A stretch of DNA of 64,000 bases from Ananas comosus (Eukaryota; Streptophyta; Magnoliopsida; Poales; Bromeliaceae). Positions 1-9,659 of the stretch are shown here, in pieces; the stretch's first letter is position 1, and the number at the start of each line of letters is the position of its first letter. Under the pieces are notes generated by a model. It was given only the letters and a program-made list of their open reading frames with translations, was not told the DNA's origin and did not search any database. A program made the position numbers and the translations under genes. Location: assembly GCF_001540865.1 (NCBI RefSeq), contig NC_033633.1, forward strand, positions 4,455,019 to 4,519,018. The letters are read 5' to 3'.

Positions 1-450
1 CGGCTGCATTAGACTTGATCTAGAGTATTTGAAGTATCTAGAAAATAAATTTTGCGATTTTTTGATATCATTTGCCTAGTGATCGAAGTGGCTCAAAATC
101 AACAGCTGAAAATAAAAATCTTACAAAATATGATGATATGACATTAAAATTTTAGATCAAAGTTATTGATCTTATTTATACAGTATAAAGAATTTTCTAT
201 CAAAATTTCATGTGATTTGGATATTTCTACACCGTTAAACTTGCAAACGGCTCACCACGGCCGTTAAAATTATTAATTTTGAGCCCCTTCGATCACTAGG
301 CAAATGATATCGAAAAATCACGAAATTTATTTCCTAGGTATTTCAAATACTCTAGATCAACTATAATGGAGCCGATCATCGATTCGAAAGTCCGAACATC
401 GAAAACAACTTGGAAGCACAGAGGGCTCCGTGCTTCCAGAAGCATACCAG

Positions 451-452
<2 letters not shown>
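1..452 (-). mobile_element. Long-TIR MITE, copy 1 (left end outside window)
   Basis: Positions 1-105 and 275-452 are imperfect inverted repeats of each other; both contain the motif CATTTGCCTAGTGATCGAAG or its complement and a GAGCCGATC block. The middle, around an ACACCGTTAAAC motif, is unique. The same arrangement occurs in the opposite orientation at 568-1098, so this is a second copy of one non-autonomous DNA-transposon family. The outer part of the left TIR is cut off by the window edge. No ORF is present. The superfamily is unclear because no clean target duplication is visible; the long TIR suggests a Mutator-like or foldback element (inference). Confidence 0.7.
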
Positions 453-503
<51 letters not shown>

Positions 504-527
504 ACTCTCTCTCTCCCTCTCTCTCTC

Positions 528-564
<37 letters not shown>

Positions 565-567
565 TTC
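453..567. repeat. (CT)n-(TA)n-(GA)n palindromic microsatellite
   Basis: A CT run, a TA run, a second CT run, another TA run and finally a GA run form a self-complementary tract lying exactly between two inverted MITE copies. It could fold into a long hairpin. ORFs across it have no meaning. Confidence 0.9.
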
Positions 568-1098
568 GGCTACTATGCTATAGGTAGCACGAAGCGCTCC
601 GTACTACCAAATTGTTTTTGATGATGCGGCTTCCAAATCGACGATCGGCTCTGTTAGACTTGATCTACACTATTGAAAGTATTTGGAAACTAAATTTCAG
701 ATTTTTTCGACATCATTTGCCTAGTGATCAAAAGATCTCAAAATTGATAATTTTAAAGGCCGATGTGGTGTGTTTGGGAGTTTAACGGTGTAAAACAATC
801 CAAATAAGATGAAAATTTTATAGAAAATTATTTTTACTATTTAGAGTAAGATCAGTATATCTGATCTTGAATTTAAATCTTTTATCATCATATTTTATGA
901 GGTTTTTATTTTCAGCTGTTCAATTTTAGATTATTTGTTTGATAGGTAAATGATATCGAAAATTATGAAATTTAGTTTCTAAATACTTTCAATAGTGTAG
1001 ATCAAGTTTAACGGAGCCGATCGTCGATTTGGAAGTCGCATCATCGAAAACAACTTAGTAGCACGGAGTGCTCCGTACTACCGATTGTATAGTAGCCT
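568..1098 (+). mobile_element. Long-TIR MITE, copy 2
   Basis: The element begins GGCTACTATGC and ends in the complement (ATAGTAGCC), with inverted repeats of about 190 bp that contain the blocks GATGATGCG and GATCGGCTC. A direct AGTTC flanks both ends (563-567 and 1099-1103), which may be part of the target duplication. The core carries GTTTAACGGTGTA, the complement of the motif in copy 1, so the two copies lie head to head. There is no coding capacity. Confidence 0.75.
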
Positions 1099-1114
1099 AG
1101 TTCTATATATATAA

Positions 1115-1210
1115 AAAAATCATTCGAGCTTTGCGATCCGAGCTCGAGTGAGCCAAATTAATATCAAGCCGAACGCGAGCCAACTCGCTTATTTGCCGGC
1201 CCTACATAAG
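1115..1210. repeat. hAT-like MITE fragment (GAGCTCG-rich)
   Basis: This short stretch is rich in GAGCTCGAG, GAGCCAA and GCCGAACGCGAG and ends in GCCGGCCCTA. It resembles the stretches at 35780-35967 and 51360-51490. Such sequence is typical of degenerate hAT-type MITEs in plants, but no target duplication is visible here. Confidence 0.45.
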
Positions 1211-1239
1211 ACTACCGACTACAGAGGTATAGAGTATAT

Positions 1240-2040
1240 ATGTTTTTCATCGGTTCAATTTCTTATTGGTTCTTAGGACAGTGAAAAGTATTAAGGTTAT
1301 CTTTTTTTTAGACAGAAGTATCACTGGGCTTATAATTATGTACTTTAAAATTTTTCAAAACTTTCTTTACAAAGGCCTTTTGACTAGTCTGAGTAAACTT
1401 TTATGCCTATCCCTTTTAATTTCAATACCAAAAATATAGGTGGCCTTACCTAAATCTTTAATTTTAAAATTTTAGAAAAGAAATTTTTTAGTATTATGTA
1501 AGAGCCTAAATCATTACTGACAAGCAAAATATCATCAATATAAAGGATTAAGAAAATTATTTTACTCCGACTAACTTTCAGATAAATATATTAATTAATA
1601 TTATTTTTCTTAAAACCAAAGATCAAGATGGTTTGTTTAAACTTTTAGTACCATTATCGAGAGGCATGTTTTAGTCAATATATTGATTTATTTAGTTTGC
1701 ATACCAAGTGCTCCTTTTTCTTTTGTGATAATCCATCAGGCTGACTCATATATACCTCTTTAGAGATCCCTATTTAAAAAAGTAGTTTTAATATCTATCT
1801 GATATAGCTCGAGATCGAAATGAGCAACCAGAGTTATAATAACACGAAAAGATTTTTTTATGTATATTGAAAAGAAAGTCTTTTTTATAGTCAATACCTT
1901 CTTTCTAACTAAATCCTTTTGCCACAAGATTGACCTTATATCTCTCTATATTATCCTTAGAGTCCTATTTGGTTTTATTAACCCACTTGCATTCTACGGG
2001 TTTAACTCCTGTAGGTAACTCAACAAGATTCCATACCTTA
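1240..2040 (-). pseudogene. Ty1-copia reverse transcriptase relic
   Basis: Reading the minus strand from 2040 downward gives the copia RT opening (VWNLVELPTGVKPVECKWV). Further along come VYMSQPDG, LVCKLNKSIY and the catalytic stretch LYIDDILLVSND at about 1520-1560. These are diagnostic of Ty1-copia pol. The frame is broken by many stops and small indels, and no LTRs, integrase or RNase H could be recognised nearby. It is an old fragment truncated at 2040, where a different repeat starts. Confidence 0.85.
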
Positions 2041-2190
2041 GGGCCTGTTTGTTTGGGTGAAAGTAGAGATGGGTGAAGTCGTTTTCGGTTGTAAATGATC
2101 ACTTCCGCTGTTTGTTTTGCCGTAATAAAGATACGGTTGAAACTGGAGTTACTCGAAACAGCGTAATTGACTTCGGCCCATCCCGGGCCA
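2041..2190. mobile_element. MITE terminus relic (GGGCCTGTTTG)
   Basis: The sequence switches abruptly to TTAGGGCCTGTTTGTTTGGG, a terminus typical of PIF/Harbinger (Tourist) MITEs that insert into TTA. It is interrupted at 2191 by a CACTA element, and no matching opposite terminus was found after 7195. This is a half-element at best. Confidence 0.4.
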
Positions 2191-2639
2191 CACTACAACA
2201 AAAACAGTGTATAGCGACATTTTTAAATGTTGGTACAGGTCAAAAAAAGTGCTACTGGCTAAATTACCGACACTTTTAAAAAGTGTTATTGTCTGCCACC
2301 ACGAATGACGCACCTCGCACGGTCGATGGATTTTTCGGGGCCGTGGGGTAGTATTCATGATTCAGATGAGTATTTATATGTATGTGTGGGTATCAGGTTT
2401 TGCGAGTCCATGGCTTCCAATAGATGCAAGCATCTACTGTTAATTACCCCCTTGAGATTGGGGCACCTTCGATTAAGAGACCTTTATAGATTGGATGAGA
2501 TGGATCGTATCTCGGTTTATTGAATCCTAAGTATATATATTAGGATTCAGTTGGATTTGAGGTTGATTAGGCCCTAAGTATATGTATTAAGACCTGATCG
2601 ATATTAAACTCTATGTATTTAGAGTCTAATTGGTTCATG

Positions 2640-3530
2640 AGATATGGGTATGAGATCTGGGTATTCGTTCATGGGATTTGGGTATTAGTTTATGAGATTT
2701 GGGTATTGGTTCATAGGATATGGGTATTAGGTTGGATGTATGGTTCATGGAATTTAGTCCATGAGGTTTGGTGTATGGTTTATGGGGTTTGGTCCATGAG
2801 GTTTAGTTGTGGTTCATGGAATTTGGTCCATGAGGTTTGGTTGGTTCATGGGATTTGGTCCATGAAATTTGGTTTTGGTTCATGGGATTTGGTTCATGAA
2901 CTTGGTTTTGGTTCATGGGATTTGGTCCATGAGATTTGGTTTTGGTTTTATGTGTGGACTTGGTTTGGATTTATTTGGGTTCAAGTTTGGGTTCTGGTTT
3001 TATTTGTGGACTTGAGTTTGGATTTATTTGGGTTTGGATTTTGGTCTTATTTGTGGACTTGGTTCAGGTTGGGTTTGGATTTGATTTGGGTTTGGGTTTT
3101 GGTTTTATGTGTGGACTTGGGTTTGGATTTTATTTGGGTTTGGATTTTGGTTTTATGTGTGGAATGGGTTCGGATTTTATTTGTGGATTTGATTTGGGTT
3201 GGGTTTGCGTTTGATTGGGGTTTGGGTTTTGGTTTTATTTGGGGAATGGGTTTGGATTTTATTTGTGGACTTGGTTTGGTTTCGGTTTATTTTGGTTTTG
3301 GGTTGGATGTTTATTTGGACTTGGTTTGGTTAGCTTTGGGCCGTTTGGCTTTGTATGTGGACTTGGTTTGATTTGGGTTTATTTGGGTTTTGGGTTTTGG
3401 TTTGGATGCTTATTTGGACTTGGTTTGGTTAGGTTTGGCTTTGTATGTGGACTTGGTTTGGTTTGGGTTTATTTGGGTTTTGGGTTTGGTTTGGGTTTGG
3501 ACTTGATTTGATTTAGGTTTGTAGGTGAAC
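2640..3530 (+). repeat. Degenerate TTTGGGTTTGG / TTCATGG repeat tract
   Basis: This strongly strand-biased G/T-rich low-complexity tract has irregular units such as GGTTCATGGGATTTGG (2640-2940) that grade into GGACTTGGTTTGG and TTTGGGTTTGG (2940-3530). It creates a 252-codon plus-strand ORF of Gly/Phe/Leu/Trp repeats that resembles no protein. Confidence 0.85.
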
Positions 3531-3619
3531 TTGATTTGCAATTTGGGTTCGCATATGAACTTAATTTGCGATTTGGGTTCGCATATGAACTTAATTTGCA
3601 GTTTAAGTTTGTGTATAGA

Positions 3620-4500
3620 CTTGATTTGCAATTTGATTTGGGGTCCGAAGAAATCCCCTTTTGATTTTGCAATTTGATTTGGGGTCCGAAGAAATCCCCT
3701 GTTGATTTTGTAATTTAATTTGGGGTCCGAAGAAAACCCCTATTGATTTTGCAATTTAATTTGGGGTCCGAAGAAATCCCCTATTGATTTTGCAATTGAA
3801 TTTGGGGTCCGAAGAAATCCCCGTTTGATTTGAATTTGAATTTGATCTTCAAATTTGATTTGGTTTGGGGTCCGAAGAAATCCCCGTTTGGTTCTAATTT
3901 GGGGTCCGAAGAAATCCCCGTTTTGATTCCAATTCGGGGTCCGAAGAAATCCCCTTTTGATTTTGATTTGGGGTCCGAAGAAACGAGGAATCAAAGATTC
4001 CCCTCCCCTCTTCTTGCGATGCTGCGGATGACGTCGACGAAGTTGATGACGGTGGCGTGGATCTGTTCGGCCATCGGATTTGATTTGACATTTTCGAATA
4101 AGTATTGAAGGGTCCGAAGAAACGGGGAATCAAAGATTCCCCTCCCCTCTTCTTTCGAAAATATCAAACCGNTGGGGTCCGAAGAAATTCTTTTTTGATT
4201 CTAATTTAATTTGGAGTCCGAAGAAATCCCCTTTTTAATTCTAGTTTGTTTTGGGGTCCAAAGAAATCCCCTTATTGATTCTAATTTGATTTGGGGTCCG
4301 AAGAAATTTCCATTTTGATCTTGATTTTGGGTCCGAAGAAATCCCCTTATTGATTCTAATTTGATTTGGGTTCCGAAGAAATTTCCGTTTTGATCTTCAT
4401 TTGGGGTCCGAAGAAATCCCCGTTTGATTCATGATTTGGGGTCCGAAGAAATCCCCGTTTGATTTATGATTTGGCGTCCGAAGAAATCCCCGTTTGATTT
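3620..4500 (+). repeat. Tandem array of a GGGGTCCGAAGAAATCCCC unit
   Basis: About 17 copies of a 35-50 bp unit have a conserved core, GGGGTCCGAAGAAATCCCC, joined by variable TTTTGATT/AATTTGATTT spacers. The core has GGGG and CCCC at its two ends, so each unit can form a small hairpin. The array is broken by one copy of the longer 150-bp unit and by the gap at 4172. Confidence 0.9.
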
Positions 4501-5370
4501 TTGATTTGATTTGGATCTAAGCTGGTCTGAAAGTTTCGTGAATTGATTCAATGTTCTCGGAAAAGATTGAAGGGTCCGAAAAAATAGGAAATCTTTGATT
4601 CCCCTCCCCTCTTCTTTCGAAAACACTAAACCGGTGATGCTGGAGATGACGTCGGTGAAGATGATGACGGTGGCGCGGATCTGTTCGGCCATCGAATTTG
4701 ATTTGACATTTTCGAAAGATGTTGAAGGGTCCGAAGAAACGGGAATCGGAGATTCCCCTTCCCTCTTCTTTTGAAAACACCGAACCGGCGATGCTGGAGA
4801 TGACGTCGGTGTAGATGATGACAGTGGCGCGGATCTATTCAGCTGTCGGATTTGGTTTGACATTTTTGAAAGATGCTGAAGGGTCCGAAAGAAACGGGGA
4901 ATTGAAGATTCCCCTCCCCTCTTCTTTCGAAAATATCAAACCGGCGATGCTGTAGATGTCGTTGGGGATGGTGGCGTGGATCTGTTCGGTCAGCCAATTT
5001 GATTCAATATTTTCAAAAATGTTTTGAAGGGTCCGAAGAAACGAGGAATCAAAGATTCCCCTCCCCTCTTCTTTTCGAAAAGATCAAAACGGCGATTGTA
5101 GACGTCGTCGACGGAGTTGTTAACAGTGGCATGGATCTGTTCGGCCAGCAAATTTGATTCGATATTTATCGAAGAAATGTTGAAGGGTCCGAAGAAACAG
5201 GGAATCAAAGATTCCCCTCCCCTCTTCTTTCGAAAGTATCAAACCAAACATGCTGGAGATGGTCGCGGCAATGTAGATCATCCATTCCATCATCAACGAC
5301 TTCGAATGGGGTATTGAGAGGTCCGAAGAAACGGGGAATCAAAGATTCCCCTCCACTCTCCCACCGAAGC
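3980..5370 (+). repeat. Tandem array of a ~150-bp unit
   Basis: About eight copies begin near 3996, 4135, 4597, 4752, 4907, 5055, 5211 and 5344; most of the later spacings are 148-156 bp. Each unit has GATTCCCCTCCCCTCTTC, then a GATGACG block, then GATCTGTTCGGCCA, and closes with GAAGGGTCCGAAGAAAC. The closing piece is shared with the short array at 3620-4500, so the long unit probably arose by expansion of the short one (inference). Confidence 0.85.
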
Positions 5371-5774
5371 CATCTAGATGATATGGATGGCTACGATCGT
5401 CGGACAAAAGAAAAAAAAAAAAAGAGGGGGAAGAAAAGAGATCTTTTTTTTGTTTTATTATTATTTTTACTTTCTTTCTTTTTTCTTTCTTTTTTACTAC
5501 CTGCTGATGGATTCGATGAAGCGGCTCAACGATCTCTCTCTCTTTCTGCGGCTCGGCGATTTCTCCTTCTTTCCACGGCTTGAGTGATATCTCCTCCTTT
5601 CCTCGGCTCGGCAATGTATCCTCCTTTCAGCAGCTCGGCAATATCTCCTCCTTTGAATATTTTGAACTTGGAAGTGTGTAGCAATCTATCTATCGTGTCG
5701 TCTCTCTCCAAAAAATTTCTCCCCGAATTTGATTTCGGTTCCCATATTTATAATGGGAAGGGAGGAGTTAGTTA

Positions 5775-6370
5775 AGAATTCAAAATTCGAAATTCGAATT
5801 TTGAATTATTTGTTGGATGGTTGGAGGATATTTGGGGGGTGGTTGGGAGTTCAAAATTCGAATTCGAAATCGAATGAGTTGTTGGATAGTTGGAAGATAT
5901 TTTGGGAGTTGGTTAGGGAATTCAAAATTCGAAATCGAATTTTGAATGGGTTGTTGAATGATATTTTGGGAATTTGGTTGGGAATTCGAAATTCGAAATC
6001 GAATTTCGAATAGGTTGTTGGATGATGTTTTGGGAAATGGCTGAAAATTCGAAATTCGAAATCGAATTTTGAATGGGTTGTTGGATGATGTTTTGAGAAT
6101 TGGTTGAGAATTCGAAATTCGAAATCGAATTTCGAATGGGTTGTTGGAGGATGTTTTGGGAATTGGTTGAGAATTCGAAATTCGAATCGAATTTCGAATG
6201 TGTTGTTGGATGATATTTTGGGAATTTCAAATTCGAATTTTGAATGGATTATTGGAGGATATTTTGGTAATTTGTTGGGGGTTCAAAATTCAAAATTCGA
6301 ATTTTGAATGGATTATTAGATGGTATTTTGGGAATTCAAAATTCGAAATTCGAATTTTGAATGGATTATT
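5775..6370 (+). repeat. Tandem array of a ~65-bp AATTCGAAATTCG unit
   Basis: Eight or nine copies of a unit contain AATTCGAAATTCGAAATCG, then TTTTGAATGG, then GTTGTTGGATGATGTTTTGG. The AATTCGAAATTCGAATTT portion is nearly palindromic, so each unit can fold back. ORFs here run in both strands and are repeat artefacts. Confidence 0.85.
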
Positions 6371-7195
6371 ATTTGAAATCGGATTTCGACTAGAAACTTT
6401 ATAAGGTGTGGGTGTGGGCCGTCGTTGATCAGACCCACCTTAATTTATTGGGTTCAAATGATAATGAGCTGAAATAAAGGCCCACCCTCACTTTTTTTTT
6501 TTATTTATTTTTTTTTTTTTATTTATTTGTTTGGGCTTTCGTAATGGCTCACCCACTCACATTTTTTTTTTATTTGTTTGGGCTTTCGTAAAGGCCCACC
6601 TACTCACATTTTTAAATGGGCTTATTGTATATTATAATTATTGACCCGAGAAAATTAATGATTAATACGAGACCTATTAGGATTGTATGAACTCGAATCT
6701 AATTATTTTTTTATTAGGATTAGGATTGTTTCAACCTATATATATATATATATGTATGACAAGTATTATTTTACCTCAAACAGTTATTATATGTGGGGTC
6801 GCTAGGTATATAGTGGCAGTTTAAGAGTGTCGGTATAACCTAAAAAGAGTACTGCTAATTTACCAACACTTATTTAAGTATTTAGCAACCGCCGAGCCTC
6901 TACCTCGTTGGCTGCGGTAGCGGAGGAGGAGGAGACCGAAGAGCTCTTCGTCTAGGGTTTCAGTAGATTGAGTGAGGGGAGAAGGAGATATGGTGATCAA
7001 TTTTTCCTTTTTTGTTTGTAATCGGGCCGAATGGGCTGGGTGAGGTGAGTTGAATAGAGTAAGCTTTTATTTTGGTTGGATTGGACTTTATATTTAGGCC
7101 TTAGTAAATTTTTTTTTAAAAGTTTTGTCATAAATGAGACATTTACCCAAAATTGTTTCAAACATATGTTCCTATAATTTAATTCTATTGTAGTG

Positions 7196-7475
7196 CCGTT
7201 GGATTAAGGAATCAAGGATATATACTAATGTGGTAAGTAGTAATAAAAAGAAACAAAAGTCGAACCAAATTTGCACCATATCTACCATTATTCCATTACC
7301 TCTAATTAGTACATTTTTCCAAAGGAAAAAAGAATTAAAGGCATACTTATTTTTGTATTCTAATTTTTTGTTTTGAGAATTAAGTTTGTATCTATTAATT
7401 ATGATTTTTAATATGTAAGCTTACAAATTATCTAATTATGTATTGTTCCCAACATACCAAGATCTGTGGAACCAC
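7196..7475. other. AT-rich spacer, no gene seen
   Basis: This is AT-rich sequence between the CACTA element and a SINE copy, with no ORF or recognisable repeat family. The last 14 bases (7462-7475) are the left target duplication of the SINE. Confidence 0.6.
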
Positions 7476-7640
7476 CAACTGTACTTCTAGAGCAAGTGGC
7501 AAAGGACTTGATGGTTGGTATTTGAGAACCAAGTTCGAATCTTAGTTGATTCATATTTCTAGCTAAATTTATTTCTAAATATAACAAATGAAACGGATAG
7601 TGTGCTATCTATCTCAAAAAAAAAAAAAAAAAAAAAAAAA
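7476..7640 (+). mobile_element. tRNA-derived SINE, copy 1
   Basis: This member of the SINE family has a box-B-like AGTTCGAATCTTAG at about 7540, a conserved body (ATTTCTAGCTAAATTTATTTC, here slightly diverged), and the motif ATAGTGTGCTATCTATCTC followed by an A tail of over 20 bases. It is flanked by a 14-bp direct repeat (ATCTGTGGAACCAC at 7462-7475, ATCTGTCGAACCAC at 7641-7654), as expected of LINE-mediated insertion. It lies 0.4 kb downstream of the first P450 gene. Confidence 0.88.
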
Positions 7641-7654
7641 ATCTGTCGAACCAC

Positions 7655-8068
7655 GGCTATCACTGCTATTGCTATAGAGCGAATCCATTATGAGATACTC
7701 GAATAGCATTTCACCTAAAACTAATACCGCACCATACAGTGCGACTAAATGGGCCACGTATGCTCCCACTGATCTTAAGCGCCTCAACACCTGTTTGGTA
7801 TTTTTTTTTTTCTATTTTAATCACACAGAAAGTGCGAAAAAGACATGCAATTAATCTATTATTTATTCTCAAATAACACACCGTTACTAAGCCTTATCTA
7901 AGTATTACATTATTCTAGTGAAATAAAAACTCAAAAATTTAGAACAAACAAGAGTTACAAAACTGCAATTCTTGAAACCTTAGCACTTTATGGAAATAAA
8001 CAGTACTCCGTACCTTACATAAACAACATAGACATCACAACCTTAATTGATTAGTACGCAGATCCTAA
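7655..8068. other. 3' flank of the CYP94 gene
   Basis: This AT-rich region after the P450 stop codon presumably holds the 3' UTR and polyadenylation signals. I see no ORF or repeat element in it. Confidence 0.5.
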
Positions 8069-9580
8069 TTAATATTTTTCCTCTCTCTTTCCAATCTGAG
8101 TTGGTAAGCCTCCTTTCATTTTGAGCGACAGTGAGAATTCATGCTCAGGAGCGCTCTTCTTTCCCACAACACTAAGCTGAAACCTTTCAAGCAAACAAGC
8201 CGCAATGGACTTCATCTGTATATAAGCCATCTCCTTCCCCAAGCACATTCTCGGTCCGGCATGAAACACCGGGTAACGGAACGGGTTCTCTGGCCGGAAA
8301 ACCCCATTTTCCAACCACCTCTCCGGCTTGTACTCTTCGCAATTCTCCCCCCATATTTCCTTCGATCTTCCCATAGCATAAGCATTGTATGTTACAAACC
8401 ATCCTTTCCCCACGAACGTTCCGTCCGGCAGCGTATCGTCCTTTTTGCATGATTGCCTATCAATAGGCACAGGAGGGTATAATCTCATCGTCTCCGATAT
8501 CGCAGCATGCAAGTAGTGCATCTCTCGTAGCTCGTCAAAGCTGAACATCTCGCTCGAATTCGAATTCATTTCTCGGACTGTTCTAATCTCTTCTACAATC
8601 TTTTTTTCAACATCGGGTCTCGTAGATACAATCCAGAAGAACCATGTCAGTGCCGACGAAGTAGTCTCGCGGCCAGCAACAAGGAAATTTATCACGTTAT
8701 CGCGAAGGAGCTCTTCTGAGTGGTCTTCATACGATGCAAATCGGGACAGGAGATCGCTCTTCCGATCCAAAGGCCTCTCCTTTCGTGACCGAATAATGTC
8801 AAGAGCATAGTTGTGGACGATCGAGATCCCTTCTTTTATGCGCTGCTCCGATCCGATATTGAGTAGCTTCTTGATCCTCCATGTCACATTCAGTGCATCC
8901 AAGAGCCGCCATCCGATGAGGTACTGCGTTTCTCCGAAAGCCCGCATGAAGTCAGAGCTCGTGCCAGCAAAGCCTTCTTCAGTGAGGGAAGCGGGATCAG
9001 CATCGAAGGCCACCTTGCAGATGTTATCGAAACCAAAACGTTCGAGAACGTCCTGCATCTCGACGATCTCTTCTCTTTCTTCCGCTTTGTTCAACAACGG
9101 CAACAATCTGTGCTGTATCTCAAATTGCACTGCATCCACCACGAAGTTACGGAGGGATTTCGTATTGAATTCGTGGCTCGCCACTTTTCTCTGCTGCTTC
9201 CAATGCTCCCCATCAGAGTTAAAGATTCCACGGCCAAAAAAGTCTTCGAACAAGGCGAGCGAGCGCTCGCCCTTCGGGTAGTTTTTGAAGTTGATTTTCA
9301 GCATGTGCTCCACATTTGCGGGGTTGGCGGTGATGACGCCGCTGGCCTGCCCGAGGCTTCGGAAGACCATCGTGCGCGTCGGGCTTGCGAGGAGGATTTC
9401 GGTCGTCCATTCGAGGAACCGGTGGCGGTTCTTGATGAACTGCGGGAGGTAGCCGAGAATTGGGTAGGGTTTTAGGCCGTAGGCGGTGGGTTTTCGTGGT
9501 TGGTCTTGACGGAAGAAGATGTAGAGGAAGAAGGGGAGAAGGAAGAGAAGAACTAGCAGTTGGAGAGTGAAGAGCTCCAT
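8069..9580 (-). CDS. Cytochrome P450, CYP94 family (503 aa)
   Basis: This is an intact single-exon P450. An N-terminal membrane anchor (residues 5-24) should place it on the ER surface. The oxygen-binding I-helix motif AGRETTS is at 302-308, the K-helix ETMR at 363-366, PERW at 419-422, and the haem loop FHAGPRMCLG at 439-448 with ligand Cys446. Length, lack of introns and the haem loop (followed by KEMAYIQMK) fit CYP94 enzymes of the CYP86 clan. These omega-hydroxylate fatty acids or, in CYP94B/C, oxidise jasmonoyl-isoleucine. The loop looks closest to CYP94D as I recall it, but the subfamily and substrate cannot be settled here. The start is the first ATG before the hydrophobic anchor. A paralogue in the same orientation lies at 49240-50769. 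Confidence 0.95.
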   Translation of the reverse strand: MELFTLQLLVLLFLLPFFLYIFFRQDQPRKPTAYGLKPYPILGYLPQFIKNRHRFLEWTTEILLASPTRTMVFRSLGQASGVITANPANVEHMLKINFKNYPKGERSLALFEDFFGRGIFNSDGEHWKQQRKVASHEFNTKSLRNFVVDAVQFEIQHRLLPLLNKAEEREEIVEMQDVLERFGFDNICKVAFDADPASLTEEGFAGTSSDFMRAFGETQYLIGWRLLDALNVTWRIKKLLNIGSEQRIKEGISIVHNYALDIIRSRKERPLDRKSDLLSRFASYEDHSEELLRDNVINFLVAGRETTSSALTWFFWIVSTRPDVEKKIVEEIRTVREMNSNSSEMFSFDELREMHYLHAAISETMRLYPPVPIDRQSCKKDDTLPDGTFVGKGWFVTYNAYAMGRSKEIWGENCEEYKPERWLENGVFRPENPFRYPVFHAGPRMCLGKEMAYIQMKSIAACLLERFQLSVVGKKSAPEHEFSLSLKMKGGLPTQIGKREEKY

Positions 9581-9647
9581 ATCTACTATCTCACTGCATT
9601 CAGCTAGCGAACAAACACTTGGTAGGAAAACGAAGAATAATACATGG

Positions 9648-9657
9648 TTTATATAAT
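9648..9657 (-). promoter_or_regulatory. Probable TATA box of the CYP94 gene
   Basis: On the minus strand the sequence reads ATTATATAAA about 70 bp upstream of the ATG. That suits a TATA box with a transcription start near 9620. It was called by motif and distance only. Confidence 0.5.
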
Positions 9658-9659
9658 GC

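Larger units (their letters stand above)
2290..6782. mobile_element. Giant solo-LTR-like insertion with internal tandem arrays
   Basis: The insert starts TGTCTGCC, ends CTCAAACA (TG...CA), and is flanked by a perfect 5-bp duplication GTTAT (2285-2289 and 6783-6787). This is the signature of an LTR retroelement or its solo LTR. The 4.49-kb interior has no recognisable gag or pol and is built mainly from tandem repeat families, annotated separately. The n at 4172 marks a gap, so a full element collapsed onto its LTR sequence cannot be excluded. Long ORFs inside it are by-products of the repeats. Confidence 0.7.
2191..7195 (+). mobile_element. CACTA-type MITE, split by a 4.5-kb insertion
   Basis: The left end (2191-2289) starts CACTACAACAAAAA and the right end (6783-7195) finishes TTCTATTGTAGTG. 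Joined across the insert, the order of motifs matches the intact CACTA MITE at 46268-46768 in reverse orientation. Shared motifs are the subterminal repeats (AGTGTTG-like), the TGTGGGGTCGCTA block and the TACCTCGTTGGCTGCGGT block. The immediate flanks are CCA and CCG, so the expected 3-bp target duplication is imperfect. The element is non-coding. Confidence 0.8.

Noticed and set aside
2613..3511. Long plus-strand ORF (252 codons) of Gly/Phe/Leu/Trp repeats
   Set aside because: It follows a G/T-rich tandem tract exactly and resembles no protein; an artefact of strand-biased repeats.
4429..4863. 144-codon minus-strand ORF
   Set aside because: It consists of repeated translations of the tandem units in the LTR-like insert, with no start or domain evidence.
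5775..6370. CRISPR-like regularly spaced repeats
   Set aside because: Repeats are adjacent, degenerate tandem units in plant nuclear DNA without unique spacers.
7476..7640. tRNA gene suggested by the GTTCGAATC box
   Set aside because: There is no cloverleaf or anticodon arm, and the copy has target duplications and an A tail, so it is a SINE.
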